NCBI RefSeq assembly: GCF_039545135.1
Contig: NZ_BAABRU010000032.1
Location: 1-41,318, forward strand
Length of the DNA stretch: 41,318 nucleotides
Direction: 5' to 3'
DNA from: Herpetosiphon gulosus
Lineage (GTDB): Bacteria > Chloroflexota > Chloroflexia > Chloroflexales > Herpetosiphonaceae
Positions 33,401 through 41,191 of this stretch are shown here, one piece after another. The position numbers and the translations under genes are program-made. The notes beneath the pieces are model-generated. The model did no database searches. It worked only from the letters and a program-made list of their open reading frames with translations, and had not been told where the DNA came from. Position 1 is the first letter of the stretch; each line of letters opens with the position of its first letter.

Positions 33401-36227
33401 CGTTGAAATGCTGTTTAATCAGCCAACGATTCGTAGTTTGGCACAAACTTTGGTCTGCTCCACAGAAAATCGAATTAACGAATACAATCCATTCAGTTTG
33501 ATTAGCCCCACTGATCGTGCTCTACTTCCAACCAATATCATCGATGCCTTCCCGATTGCCAAGTTGCAGGGTGGCATGATTTTCCACAACCAATTCAACC
33601 CTGAACAGGCGTTGTATCACGATATTTTCAGCTATCGCATGCGGGTGGTGCTCGATTTGGCGTTGTTGCAATTGGTCGTTGATGATTTGGTGGCGCGGCA
33701 TCCAGCCCTGCGCACCAGTTTTGATCTGACCAGCGCCAGCCAGCCGTTGCAAGTGGTACATGCCCAAGGCGCAAACCTGTTGAATATCGTTGATCTGCGT
33801 GGCCAGCCTATTGAGCAACATGATCGTTTGATTGAAGCCTGGATTGCTGCCGAAAAGCAGCGCGGTTTTGAGCCAAGCAGTCTGCCGTTGTTGCGTTTCC
33901 AAGTCCATGTGCGGGCTGATGATGAACTGCAATTTTCGTTGAGCTTCCATCATGCGGTGATCGATGGCTGGAGCGATGCGATTATGCTGACTGAGCTGTT
34001 TAGCGATTATGCGCGACGCTTACAAGGCCAACCCAGCACTATCGTTGCACCCCAAATCGGCTATCACGAATTTGTACGGCTGGAACAAGCAACGATTCAC
34101 AATCCTGCGACCCAGCAATTTTGGGCTGAACATTTGGCTCAAGCTAGCCCGATGCGCTTGCCCCGTTGGCCAAATGCGCCGCGTTCAAACACCAGCCAAT
34201 CGCAATCAGTCGCAATTAGCACTGAACTTTCGCAAGCACTCAAAGCCTTATCGCGTAGCCTTGCTGTACCCATTAAAGATGTGCTGTTGGCGGCGCATTT
34301 ACGCGTCATCAGTATGTTGACTGGGCAATTCGATGTGGTGACCAGTATGGTTTCGAGCGGGCGGCCTGAAACCCTCGATGGTGAACGGGTTTTGGGCTTG
34401 TTTATCAATAGCATTCCCTTGCGCATGCAGCTCAATCAGCCAACATGGCGTGAGCTTATTTTGCAAACCTTTGCTGCCGAACGGGCTAGTTTGGAGCATC
34501 GGCGCTATCCAACTGCTGAGCTACAACGCCATAACGACGGTTTGGCTTGGTCGGAAAGTTTATTCTACTTCACTCACTACCATATCTTCCAAGCCTTGCA
34601 AAGCATCAGCGAGTTGGAGTTGCTTGATGTACTGCCCTACGAAGTTTCAAGTTTTCCATTGGTTGCCAATTTCCGCATCGATCCCTTCACCAACGACATT
34701 AACTTGAGTTTGACCTGTGATGGCCGGATTTTGAGCGCTGCCCAAATTGAAGCGATCGCAGGCTACTATCAATCGTCTCTTACCGTGATGGTTGCCAACC
34801 CTGCCGCTGATTATCGGGCTATGCCATTGTTGGGTGTTGCCGAGCAGCAGCAATTGCTTGGGTTTAACCAGGCCGCTGCAATTGAGCAATCGCCACGAGA
34901 CCTTGTGAGTTGGTTGGCCAAAATTGCCCAACAGCATCCGACTGCTCAAGCGATCCAAGCCTATGATGGGGCTTTGAGCTATGCTGAGCTTGAACAACGC
35001 GCCAAGGCTTTGGCGGGCTATTTGCAAGCCCAAGGAATTGGCGCAGAAACCCGGGTTGGTATCAGCCTTGAGCATTCAACCAGCTTGATTGTGGCGATAT
35101 TGGCGGTGCTCAAAACCGGAGCCGCCTATGTTCCGCTTGACCCAAGCTACCCACACGAGCGGCTTGAATTGATCGCGAGCGATGCTGAACTGAAGCTCTT
35201 GATTTGCCAACAGCCCGAATTATGGCAAAACCTGCCTGCCAGCATTGGCTGTTTGGGCCTGGCTGATTTGGCTTCTGCGCAAGCGCCATTTGTGCCAGCG
35301 ACGATTCATCCAGCTCAGGCTGCCTATCTGATCTATACCTCTGGCTCGACTGGTCGGCCCAAGGGTGTGATAGTGAGCCATGCCAATCTGCTTAGCTCCA
35401 CGTTTGCGCGAACGCTTGAATATAGCGAGCCGCTGACGAGCTTTTTATTGCTCTCATCGTATGCCTTCGATAGCTCAATCGCTGGAATCTTCTGGACGCT
35501 GAGCCAAGCTGGCTGTTTGGTGCTGCCTGATCAAGCGCAGCGCCACGATATTTTAGCGCTGGCAACATTAATCGAGCACCAGCAAATTAGCCATACCTTG
35601 GCAATTCCATCGTTGTATGCAGTGCTGCTGGAACAAACCGAACGAAGCCAATTGTCCAGCCTGCGGACGGTGGTTGTGGCAGGCGAAGCTTGTTCCACCA
35701 GCGTAGTCAATCGCCACTATCAACAACTACCAACTTGTGCCCTCTACAACGAATATGGCCCAACTGAAGTGACCGTTTGGGCCACCGTTGCCAAGCTTGC
35801 ATCACACCAACCAGTCTCGATTGGTAGTCCGATTGCCACAATTCAGGCCTATGTGGTCGATCCAAGTATGCAGCCCGTGCCCATCGGGGTTGCTGGCGAA
35901 TTATTGCTTGCAGGCGAGGGTATCAGTCGCGGCTATTGGCAACAACCAGCGCTAACCGCCGAGCGGTTTATGCCCAACCCGTGGGCCGAACAGCCAGGCC
36001 AGCGGCTCTACCACACTGGTGATTTAGCTCGTTGGTTGCCCGATGGTCAGCTTGAATTTCTGGGCCGCATCGATCAACAGGTCAAGATTCGCGGTTTCCG
36101 AATCGAGCCTGAAGAAATTGCCCAACTGTTGCGCCAACACCCAGCCTTACGCGAGGCTGTGGTTACCGCTCAGCCCGATCAGCATGGTCAATTACGCTTG
36201 GTGGCCTATATCGAGCCACGCAATTAA
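30441..36227 (+). CDS. NRPS 3: dead C-like (interface-type) domain-A(Asn/Asp)-PCP-C-A(truncated)
   Basis: 1,928 aa. Residues about 8-420 have a C-domain fold pattern, but HHxxxDG is SALVSDA (125-131), so no condensation is expected. This matches the non-catalytic interface domains that recruit standalone beta-hydroxylases. A3 (428-930): pocket DLTKVGEVGK, of the Asn/Asp type; Glu at the seventh position favours Asn over Asp. PCP Ser969 (GGNS). C4 (1018-1465) has intact HHAVIDG at 1170. A4 (1475-1928): pocket DSALVAEVW, which I cannot assign. It stops after KIRGFRIEPEEI and LRLVAYIEPRN, so the A9/A10 region with the catalytic Lys (normally in NGKVDR) is absent. There is no PCP, thioesterase or reductase after it. 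AGGAGGG of the next gene follows at once. Confidence 0.93.
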   Translation: MQQHAVEHFRLSPQQTHTWLVQPQSQQPLGTWLVVGLTNTLSHERWQAALDQVIERHEALRTRFEQIAGLKLPAQVLHTQTVVLQQQQVAEVRQISELAVPPDAGLMHITVFEHGQQQWLGLWLSALVSDATSARLLLTELTQAALAPHELSATDELMQYIDAAEWQNGLLEAAENAVERAFWQTQALNQAPHDLRGFARLSSIQPTRIELNLAPSIIKPVNAWCIEHNIGVASTVLSLWRWLLSRSNYAQTPALAVAFDGRSYAELVNAQGLFERYLPLLPSEITANQPIAEATAMLEQQLAELAQFQEYFSWQQIALDQPLALAFAHYRWETAAHYQLEHLTSHTDLFRCKLSLIEQAASWQLTLDYDATNMRSEVAEALAESLITMMTWLGQQSKPTFEQLPIIGSKTQTLLTKQVNATEQSFAATPIHHLIDQQALHNPQAIAVQSGAEQLSYAELTQQSNQLTQQLIQHGIQPEQRVGLYLERSPLMVVALLACLKAGAAYVPLEPDYPAERIQYILADAAIQLVLSQTNLMPSLPCTIAQLAVDQLQCDQASAAPYSNYHPEQLAYVLYTSGSTGQPKGVMVSHAGLSNYVQWAIAAYDLAAGTGSLVHSPLAFDLTVTSLLVPLCAGQTVRLLPSKAGVETLAQALRASTNLSLLKLTPAHLAVLNQLIPSAELAQRSRALVIGGEALDATILAPWRTHAPETCLFNEYGPTETVVGCAIYQTQPTDPADGAVSIGLPIANMRLYVLDDCLQPVPFGVVGELYIGGVGVARGYNQCPDLTAAQFVPDSLSGIAGARLYRTGDLACWAWDGTLEYLGRRDNQIKLRGYRIELGEIEAVLQRMPAVALALVLVRGTGDDQRLVAYLQATPDVDPKQLSDQAVLSYAQQCLPHYMLPSNVVLVEQWSLTANGKVDRAALPEPTVVNNYVAPTTPETEILAAIWEQVLEQPTIGIDDNFFALGGNSIRSIQVVAHAKQRGLNLSVEMLFNQPTIRSLAQTLVCSTENRINEYNPFSLISPTDRALLPTNIIDAFPIAKLQGGMIFHNQFNPEQALYHDIFSYRMRVVLDLALLQLVVDDLVARHPALRTSFDLTSASQPLQVVHAQGANLLNIVDLRGQPIEQHDRLIEAWIAAEKQRGFEPSSLPLLRFQVHVRADDELQFSLSFHHAVIDGWSDAIMLTELFSDYARRLQGQPSTIVAPQIGYHEFVRLEQATIHNPATQQFWAEHLAQASPMRLPRWPNAPRSNTSQSQSVAISTELSQALKALSRSLAVPIKDVLLAAHLRVISMLTGQFDVVTSMVSSGRPETLDGERVLGLFINSIPLRMQLNQPTWRELILQTFAAERASLEHRRYPTAELQRHNDGLAWSESLFYFTHYHIFQALQSISELELLDVLPYEVSSFPLVANFRIDPFTNDINLSLTCDGRILSAAQIEAIAGYYQSSLTVMVANPAADYRAMPLLGVAEQQQLLGFNQAAAIEQSPRDLVSWLAKIAQQHPTAQAIQAYDGALSYAELEQRAKALAGYLQAQGIGAETRVGISLEHSTSLIVAILAVLKTGAAYVPLDPSYPHERLELIASDAELKLLICQQPELWQNLPASIGCLGLADLASAQAPFVPATIHPAQAAYLIYTSGSTGRPKGVIVSHANLLSSTFARTLEYSEPLTSFLLLSSYAFDSSIAGIFWTLSQAGCLVLPDQAQRHDILALATLIEHQQISHTLAIPSLYAVLLEQTERSQLSSLRTVVVAGEACSTSVVNRHYQQLPTCALYNEYGPTEVTVWATVAKLASHQPVSIGSPIATIQAYVVDPSMQPVPIGVAGELLLAGEGISRGYWQQPALTAERFMPNPWAEQPGQRLYHTGDLARWLPDGQLEFLGRIDQQVKIRGFRIEPEEIAQLLRQHPALREAVVTAQPDQHGQLRLVAYIEPRN

Positions 36228-36244
36228 CGATAGGAGGGTTAGCT

Positions 36245-37279
36245 GTGGAAGCGAAATCTGGATTAAAAAAACAACTTGGCAGTATTCAGCGCCAAGCCTT
36301 AACGACTGATCAACAAGCCTTGGTGACAACCAGCTTTTTAAATGAACAACGCTTGCCGTTGGTGGTGCGGCCAAGCGTTGCAGGGGTTGATTTAGCCCAA
36401 TGGTCAACCAACAATTTAGCGTGGCTAACCAAGCAACTGCATCAATACGGTGGGGTGCTATTTCGCGGCTTTGGTGTAGATACGGCCCAAGCCTTCGAGA
36501 CCGTAATCAGCGCGGCCTCAGGCGAATTGCTGGAATATCGCGAGCGCTCATCGCCGCGTAGCCAAGTGCAAGGCAATATCTACACCTCGACCGAACATCC
36601 AGCCGATCAAACGATTTTTCTGCATAACGAAAATTCGTATCAAAAAGCCTGGCCACGCCAAATTTTCTTCTGTTGCACCATCGAGCCAGCAACTGGCGGC
36701 GAAACCCCAATTGCCGATGTGCGCAAGGTCTATCAACGGCTTGATCCAGCCTTGCGTCAAGCTTTTGTTGATCGGGGAATTTTATATGTACGCAACTTTG
36801 GTGGTGGCGTTGGCCTCGATTGGCGCAATGTGTTCCAAACTGATGATCGGGCTGAGGTCGAGGCCTATTGCGAGCGGGTTGGGATGCAGGCGATTTGGGG
36901 CGAAAACGACCATTTGCAAACCCGCCGCATGGGTCGAGCCGTGGCAACCCACCCGATTACTGGGGAAATCGTGTGGTTTAACCATGCGACCTTTTTCCAT
37001 GTGAGCACGCTTGAAGCGCCGATTCGCGATGCGTTATTGGCCCAATTCAAGCCCGAAGAAGTGCCGAACAACAGCTATTACGGTGATGGCAGCCCAATTG
37101 AGCCTGAGGTTATGGAAGCGTTGCGGGCTGCTTATCAAGCCGAAACGATCATCTTCCCGTGGGAGCGTGGCGATGTGCTGATGCTCGATAACATGTTGGT
37201 GGCCCATGCGCGTTCAGCATTTACGGGCAGCCGTCAGGTGCTGGTGGGTATGGCCCATCCAACCACTCATGCTGATTAA
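36245..37279 (+). CDS. SyrP/TauD-like Fe(II)/2-oxoglutarate-dependent hydroxylase
   Basis: 344 aa. It belongs to the TauD/TfdA superfamily, closest in pattern to SyrP-like enzymes that beta-hydroxylate Asp or other residues on NRPS carrier proteins. Metal ligands: His127 and Glu129 in FLHNENSY (HxE form) and His321 in DNMLVAHAR; Arg in FTGSRQVLVGM fits 2-oxoglutarate binding. GTG start at 36245 follows AGGAGGG. It lies 17 bp after NRPS 3, whose dead C-like domain and Asn/Asp A domain fit a partner hydroxylase acting in trans. Expected product: a beta-hydroxy-Asp or -Asn residue. Beta-hydroxy-Asp is a common iron ligand in siderophores. Confidence 0.9.
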   Translation: MEAKSGLKKQLGSIQRQALTTDQQALVTTSFLNEQRLPLVVRPSVAGVDLAQWSTNNLAWLTKQLHQYGGVLFRGFGVDTAQAFETVISAASGELLEYRERSSPRSQVQGNIYTSTEHPADQTIFLHNENSYQKAWPRQIFFCCTIEPATGGETPIADVRKVYQRLDPALRQAFVDRGILYVRNFGGGVGLDWRNVFQTDDRAEVEAYCERVGMQAIWGENDHLQTRRMGRAVATHPITGEIVWFNHATFFHVSTLEAPIRDALLAQFKPEEVPNNSYYGDGSPIEPEVMEALRAAYQAETIIFPWERGDVLMLDNMLVAHARSAFTGSRQVLVGMAHPTTHAD

Positions 37280-37292
37280 ATAGGTATCCATA

Positions 37293-39725
37293 ATGCATCG
37301 ATTCTGGAAATTCACCCGCTGGATTTTACTGGGCTTACTTGTGATCAGCTTGATCACAGGCACTGGCGGCTATGTGTATTTACGCCAGTCGCTGCCTCAA
37401 ACTAGCGGCACCATTGAGCTAACCGGGATTCAACGACCTGTCACAATTGTGCGCGACCAAGCTGGTGTGCCGCATATTCAGGCTGCCAATTATCATGATG
37501 GCTTGTTTGGCTTAGGCTTTGTGCATGCCCAAGATCGGCTGTGGCAGCTTGAGTTTCAACGGCGTTTAGCACGAGGCGAGCTTTCCGAGGTGCTTGGCAC
37601 GCCAACGCTTGAAACTGATCGATTTTTGCGAGCTTTAGGCTTGGTTGCTGCTGCTGAGAGCGCTTGGAAGGCGCTTGATCCGGCAAGTCAGCAGGCAATT
37701 CAAGCCTATATTGCTGGCATTAATCAATTTATTATGAATCACAATGGCATGGATTTGCCGCCAGAATTTAGCATTTTGGGGTTTAGACCACAGTTGTGGC
37801 AGCCAATCGATGTGTTGTTGACGGGGAAATTACAGGCCTGGAGCCTTGGGGCCAACTGGAGTGCCGAGCTGTTGTATAGCCGATTAATCGCTCAAATTGG
37901 GCCAGATCGCGCAGCCTTTTTATTACCAGCAGCTAGCTCCGACGACCCGTTGATTTTGCCTGATGCCACCTATAGTGCTGGTTCTTCGCGGTTGGCTACA
38001 GCTGTAAACTCGACCTTTTGTGTTGAGCAAGCCGATCTTTGCTCAAGCCTGTTGGGGCGTGTTGAGCAGCTGCATCAGCAATTTAAGCTCGCTGGCAGTT
38101 ATGCGGGCAGCAATAGTTGGGTTTTAGCTGGCCAACATACCATTAGCGGCAAACCGTTGCTAGCCAACGACCCTCATCTTGCAGCCCAAGCGCCGTCGAT
38201 TTGGTATCTAGCCCAGATTCAAGCAGGCGAACTTGACGTAATTGGCGCAACCTTGCCGGGTGTTCCGGCGGTGATGATTGGTCATAATCGTTCGATTGCG
38301 TGGGGGCTGACCAATACAGGGGTTGATGTGCAAGATTTGGTGATCGAACGGCTTGATCAAGCAGGCAACGCCGAATACCTGGGTAAATCCTATCCATTGA
38401 CCTTGCGTGACGAGATAATCAAAGTTAACGATCAACCAGATCAAACGTTGCAAGTACGCAGCAGCCGAAATGGCCCGATTATCTCTGATGTTGATGCCGA
38501 ACTGCAAGCCACCAACCAAGTGCTTGCGTTGCGCTGGACAGCCCTCGAACCAACCGACCATACGATCACGGCGTTGTTACAATTGAATCTTGCTAGCGAT
38601 TGGCAAACATTTCGCGCAGCTTTGGCCTGGTATCACGCCCCGATGCAAAATTTTAGCTATGCCGATGTCAACAACAATATTGGCTTGCAAATCGCTGGAC
38701 GCTTGCCAATTCGCGCTGGTGGTGATGGTCGCTTGCCCGTCGAAGGTTGGAATGCGCAGGCAGCGTGGTTGCGCCTGAGCGAGTTTGCGGAATTGCCATT
38801 GAGCTACAATCCGCCAAGCGGCATGCTGGTTTCAGCCAATAACCAGGCAGTTGGCGATGATTACCCATTGCTAATCAGCCGTAGTTGGGCTCCAGCCTAC
38901 CGCGCTCAGCGAATTTGGCAATTGCTGGGCGAACAGCCAACCTTTGATCAGGCTGCTATGCAACGGATGCAGGCTGATCAACGCTCGTTGCAAGCCCAAC
39001 AGCTTTTACCGTTATTGCTCACGGCTCAAACCAATAATCCTCAAGCGTTACAAGCCTTGGAATTGCTCAAACAATGGGATGCAAGTTTGACGAGCGATAG
39101 TGCGGCGGCGGCAATCTACGAAACGTGGTATTTGCGTTTGGCACGGGCAATTGTGGTGGATGATCTAGGCGAAGAGATATGGCGTTCGTATAGCTATCAC
39201 GAACAATTTTTTGCGCTGGCGATTCCAACCATTTTGCAAACCAACGCTCAAGCATGGTGTGATGATCAAACCACTGCTGAGCCTGAATCATGTAAATTAT
39301 TGATGGGGCGCGTGTTGGAGCAGACGCTGGCCGAATTAAGCGCCGAGTATGGTAGCGAGATTCAGCAGTGGCGTTGGGATACGATTCATCAAGCAGTCTT
39401 TCCCCATGCCGTATTTGCAGGCATCGAACCACTTGATAGCTGGTTTAGCCATACGATTGGTAATGGCGGTGATAGCGCTACGATCAATGCTGGGCCAGCT
39501 GATCGGATTGATTTTGTGCAATATGGCGGGCCGATCTATCGCCAAATTGTTGATCTGGCAGCGCTTGATCAAGCCGTCTACATCCAAACTCCTGGGCAAT
39601 CGGCGCATATCCTGAGCAACCATTTTGACGATTTGCTCGCACCTTGGCAACGTGGCGAGTATTTGCCAATGCGCTTGCCACTACCCAATGAAAGGCAAAC
39701 GACGCTGCTACTTCAGCCAGAATAG
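37293..39725 (+). CDS. Penicillin-acylase-family Ntn hydrolase (PvdQ-like role proposed)
   Basis: 810 aa, normal for the family. One N-terminal membrane segment (WILLGLLVISLITGTGGYVYL) places it outside the membrane. The proenzyme is expected to cut itself at Gly272-Ser273 (GSYAG-SNSWVLAG), giving a beta chain whose N-terminal Ser is the nucleophile. Other family marks are LLANDPHL, GVPAVMIGHN and IAWGLTNTGVDVQDL. In pyoverdine biosynthesis PvdQ, of this family, removes the fatty acid added by an NRPS-linked acyl ligase. A FAAL opens this NRPS, so the same deacylation is the leading idea. Self-protection or quorum-signal hydrolysis are alternatives. It lies 13 bp after the hydroxylase gene. 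Confidence 0.92.
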   Translation: MHRFWKFTRWILLGLLVISLITGTGGYVYLRQSLPQTSGTIELTGIQRPVTIVRDQAGVPHIQAANYHDGLFGLGFVHAQDRLWQLEFQRRLARGELSEVLGTPTLETDRFLRALGLVAAAESAWKALDPASQQAIQAYIAGINQFIMNHNGMDLPPEFSILGFRPQLWQPIDVLLTGKLQAWSLGANWSAELLYSRLIAQIGPDRAAFLLPAASSDDPLILPDATYSAGSSRLATAVNSTFCVEQADLCSSLLGRVEQLHQQFKLAGSYAGSNSWVLAGQHTISGKPLLANDPHLAAQAPSIWYLAQIQAGELDVIGATLPGVPAVMIGHNRSIAWGLTNTGVDVQDLVIERLDQAGNAEYLGKSYPLTLRDEIIKVNDQPDQTLQVRSSRNGPIISDVDAELQATNQVLALRWTALEPTDHTITALLQLNLASDWQTFRAALAWYHAPMQNFSYADVNNNIGLQIAGRLPIRAGGDGRLPVEGWNAQAAWLRLSEFAELPLSYNPPSGMLVSANNQAVGDDYPLLISRSWAPAYRAQRIWQLLGEQPTFDQAAMQRMQADQRSLQAQQLLPLLLTAQTNNPQALQALELLKQWDASLTSDSAAAAIYETWYLRLARAIVVDDLGEEIWRSYSYHEQFFALAIPTILQTNAQAWCDDQTTAEPESCKLLMGRVLEQTLAELSAEYGSEIQQWRWDTIHQAVFPHAVFAGIEPLDSWFSHTIGNGGDSATINAGPADRIDFVQYGGPIYRQIVDLAALDQAVYIQTPGQSAHILSNHFDDLLAPWQRGEYLPMRLPLPNERQTTLLLQPE

Positions 39726-39733
39726 GAACCAGT

Positions 39734-40543
39734 ATGACAACCACCGACTGGGGTGCAATCGATCAAACTAGCGCCGCACCCACGCATTGTATTGGCTATC
39801 TCAACACGGTCAGCGAGCTTGATCAAGTGGCGCAATACAAGGCCATGACCTTTGAATTATTGCATATCCAGCTCGGCCAGCGGGTGCTTGATGTTGGCTG
39901 CGGGGCGGGCAACGATGTTCGCTCAATTGCGCAGCAGGTTGGCGCTGAAGGGCTGGTGATTGGGCTTGATAACAGCGCTACCATGCTGGCAAGTGCCCGA
40001 AATTACCCGGCCAATCAAGGGCTAAACCTGCGCTTTGAGCATGGCTCAATTAATGCGCTACCCTTTCCTGATGGCTATTTCGATAGCTGTCGGGCTGATC
40101 GGGTCTTTCAACATTTGGAGGATCGTAAGCAGGCTTTGGCCGAAATACTGCGTGTAACCAAAGTTGGCGGCAGAATTGTGGTGAGCGATACCGATTGGGA
40201 AAGCCTTTTGATTGATGGCCCCGATAAAGCCCTGCTCCGCTACATTGTCCGACAGATTACGGATCGGGTGCGTAATGGCTGGTCGGGTCGCCAATTGCCG
40301 CGATTATTCCAGCTTTCAGGGCTGCAACAGGTACGCACAACCCCAATGACAATTATTGAAACTAATCCAACCCTCGCCGATCAACTGTTTGGCATCCAAT
40401 CGGCGCTGAACGATTTGTTGCAACAAGCCCAAATAACCCGTGAAGCCGCCCTCGACTGGGAGCGCTATTGCCAAACTGCCAGCCGCTTGGGCGTTTTCTT
40501 TAGTGCAATTACCGGATTTGGGGTGGTTGGGATCAAAGGTTAA
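39734..40543 (+). CDS. Class I SAM-dependent methyltransferase
   Basis: 269 aa. Motif I is VLDVGCGAGND, the acidic loop is VIGLDNSATML, then FEHGSINALPFPDGYFDSCRADRVFQHLED and the post-motif ILRVTKVGGRIVVSDTDW. It resembles UbiE/phosphotyrosine-like Methyltransf_11 enzymes, which act on O, N or C in small molecules; the acceptor cannot be told. It sits 8 bp after the acylase gene (AGGA within the spacer) and is last in the operon, so it probably methylates the peptide or a building block. Confidence 0.9.
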   Translation: MTTTDWGAIDQTSAAPTHCIGYLNTVSELDQVAQYKAMTFELLHIQLGQRVLDVGCGAGNDVRSIAQQVGAEGLVIGLDNSATMLASARNYPANQGLNLRFEHGSINALPFPDGYFDSCRADRVFQHLEDRKQALAEILRVTKVGGRIVVSDTDWESLLIDGPDKALLRYIVRQITDRVRNGWSGRQLPRLFQLSGLQQVRTTPMTIIETNPTLADQLFGIQSALNDLLQQAQITREAALDWERYCQTASRLGVFFSAITGFGVVGIKG

Positions 40544-40554
40544 CTTCACAACAA

Positions 40555-40595
40555 TTGCTGATCAAAGAGGTAAGCAGCTGCCCTTTGATCAGCAA
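40555..40595 (+). terminator. Hairpin at the end of the NRPS operon
   Basis: TTGCTGATCAAAG (40555-40567) pairs perfectly over 13 bp with 40583-40595, with a 15-nt loop containing GCAGCTGC. It begins 12 bp after the last stop. There is no T-run, so it is a 3'-end or rho-type stabilising structure rather than a classical terminator. Confidence 0.55.
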
Positions 40596-40606
40596 GCCGC
40601 GATAGT

Positions 40607-40741
40607 TTAGGCGAATTGAACAGTTTGGAGCAGTGCAATAACGTCGTTAATAACGAATGACCCCATCACCAGCATTGCTCCCACAAAGAGTATCTTCGTC
40701 CCACCAAATACCAAGGACTGGATGCGTCTCAACCGTTCCAC
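40607..40741 (-). CDS. Possible 44-aa membrane peptide
   Basis: From GTG at 40741 the minus strand encodes MERLRRIQSLVFGGTKI followed by a hydrophobic segment (LFVGAMLVMGSFVI), ending LLQTVQFA. Positive charges before one membrane span look like a real short membrane protein or the tail of a broken one. No good ribosome site is seen, and an inverted repeat (40652-40664 with 40817-40829) overlaps it, so it may be chance. Confidence 0.3.
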   Translation of the reverse strand: MERLRRIQSLVFGGTKILFVGAMLVMGSFVINDVIALLQTVQFA

Positions 40742-40846
40742 GGTGTCTATACAATCATCCCAATGCTATGCGCAGACGGCTCCATCACCACCGCTCGGCT
40801 GGACGTGCAGTATGCTGGGGTCATTCGTTCGTCGTCAGTGCGGCAT

Positions 40847-41191
40847 CTACTGCGAACGGAACACTGCCGCAAACAGGGCAAGCTCGGTATCGCGAGCCAT
40901 CCATTGGGTCAAGATGTCTCGTGGCTTCCCAATCGTCAACGGTGGCATCATCCGCGCATACGTAGTGACCTGCGGCGAGCCGCCATCGGCCACAATCCGC
41001 ACAACATCCGCATCACGCGTCATGCGATAGGCGCGTCCTTCGACCATGATCGTCCCCGTTTTCCCATCGGCAGTGCGGATCGACCACTGAGTAGTCGTGC
41101 CGTTCACAAAGGTAATCGTACAGCGATAGACCTCGTTCGGTGCACCACCCGCAGGGGTCACCACACAGGAACTGTCGGCCAATACCCCCTC
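40847..41191 (-). pseudogene. Unrecognised gene, 5' part lost to IS insertion
   Basis: An open frame enters from the right-hand IS (apparent GTG at 41203 lies inside the IS terminal repeat) and runs to a TAG at 40849-40847. The host part encodes about 114 residues: SSCVVTPAGG, a Cys pair 15 residues apart, then a beta-rich region (TITFVNGTTTQWSIRTADG, GTIMVEGRAYRM) and a helical tail. I do not recognise a family. The Cys pair and beta pattern suggest an exported domain. Base use is GC-richer than the NRPS operon. The intact gene would have begun to the right of 41192. Confidence 0.5.

Noticed and set aside
20600-36200. Long open frames on the opposite strand and in other frames of the NRPS genes
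   Set aside because: Shadow frames produced by codon bias in long genes; no domain patterns, no ribosome sites, and all overlap well-supported domains.
36228-40543. Thioesterase or exporter expected for an NRPS cluster
   Set aside because: No GxSxG-type thioesterase frame, MFS or ABC exporter is found downstream; the genes there are the hydroxylase, acylase and methyltransferase.
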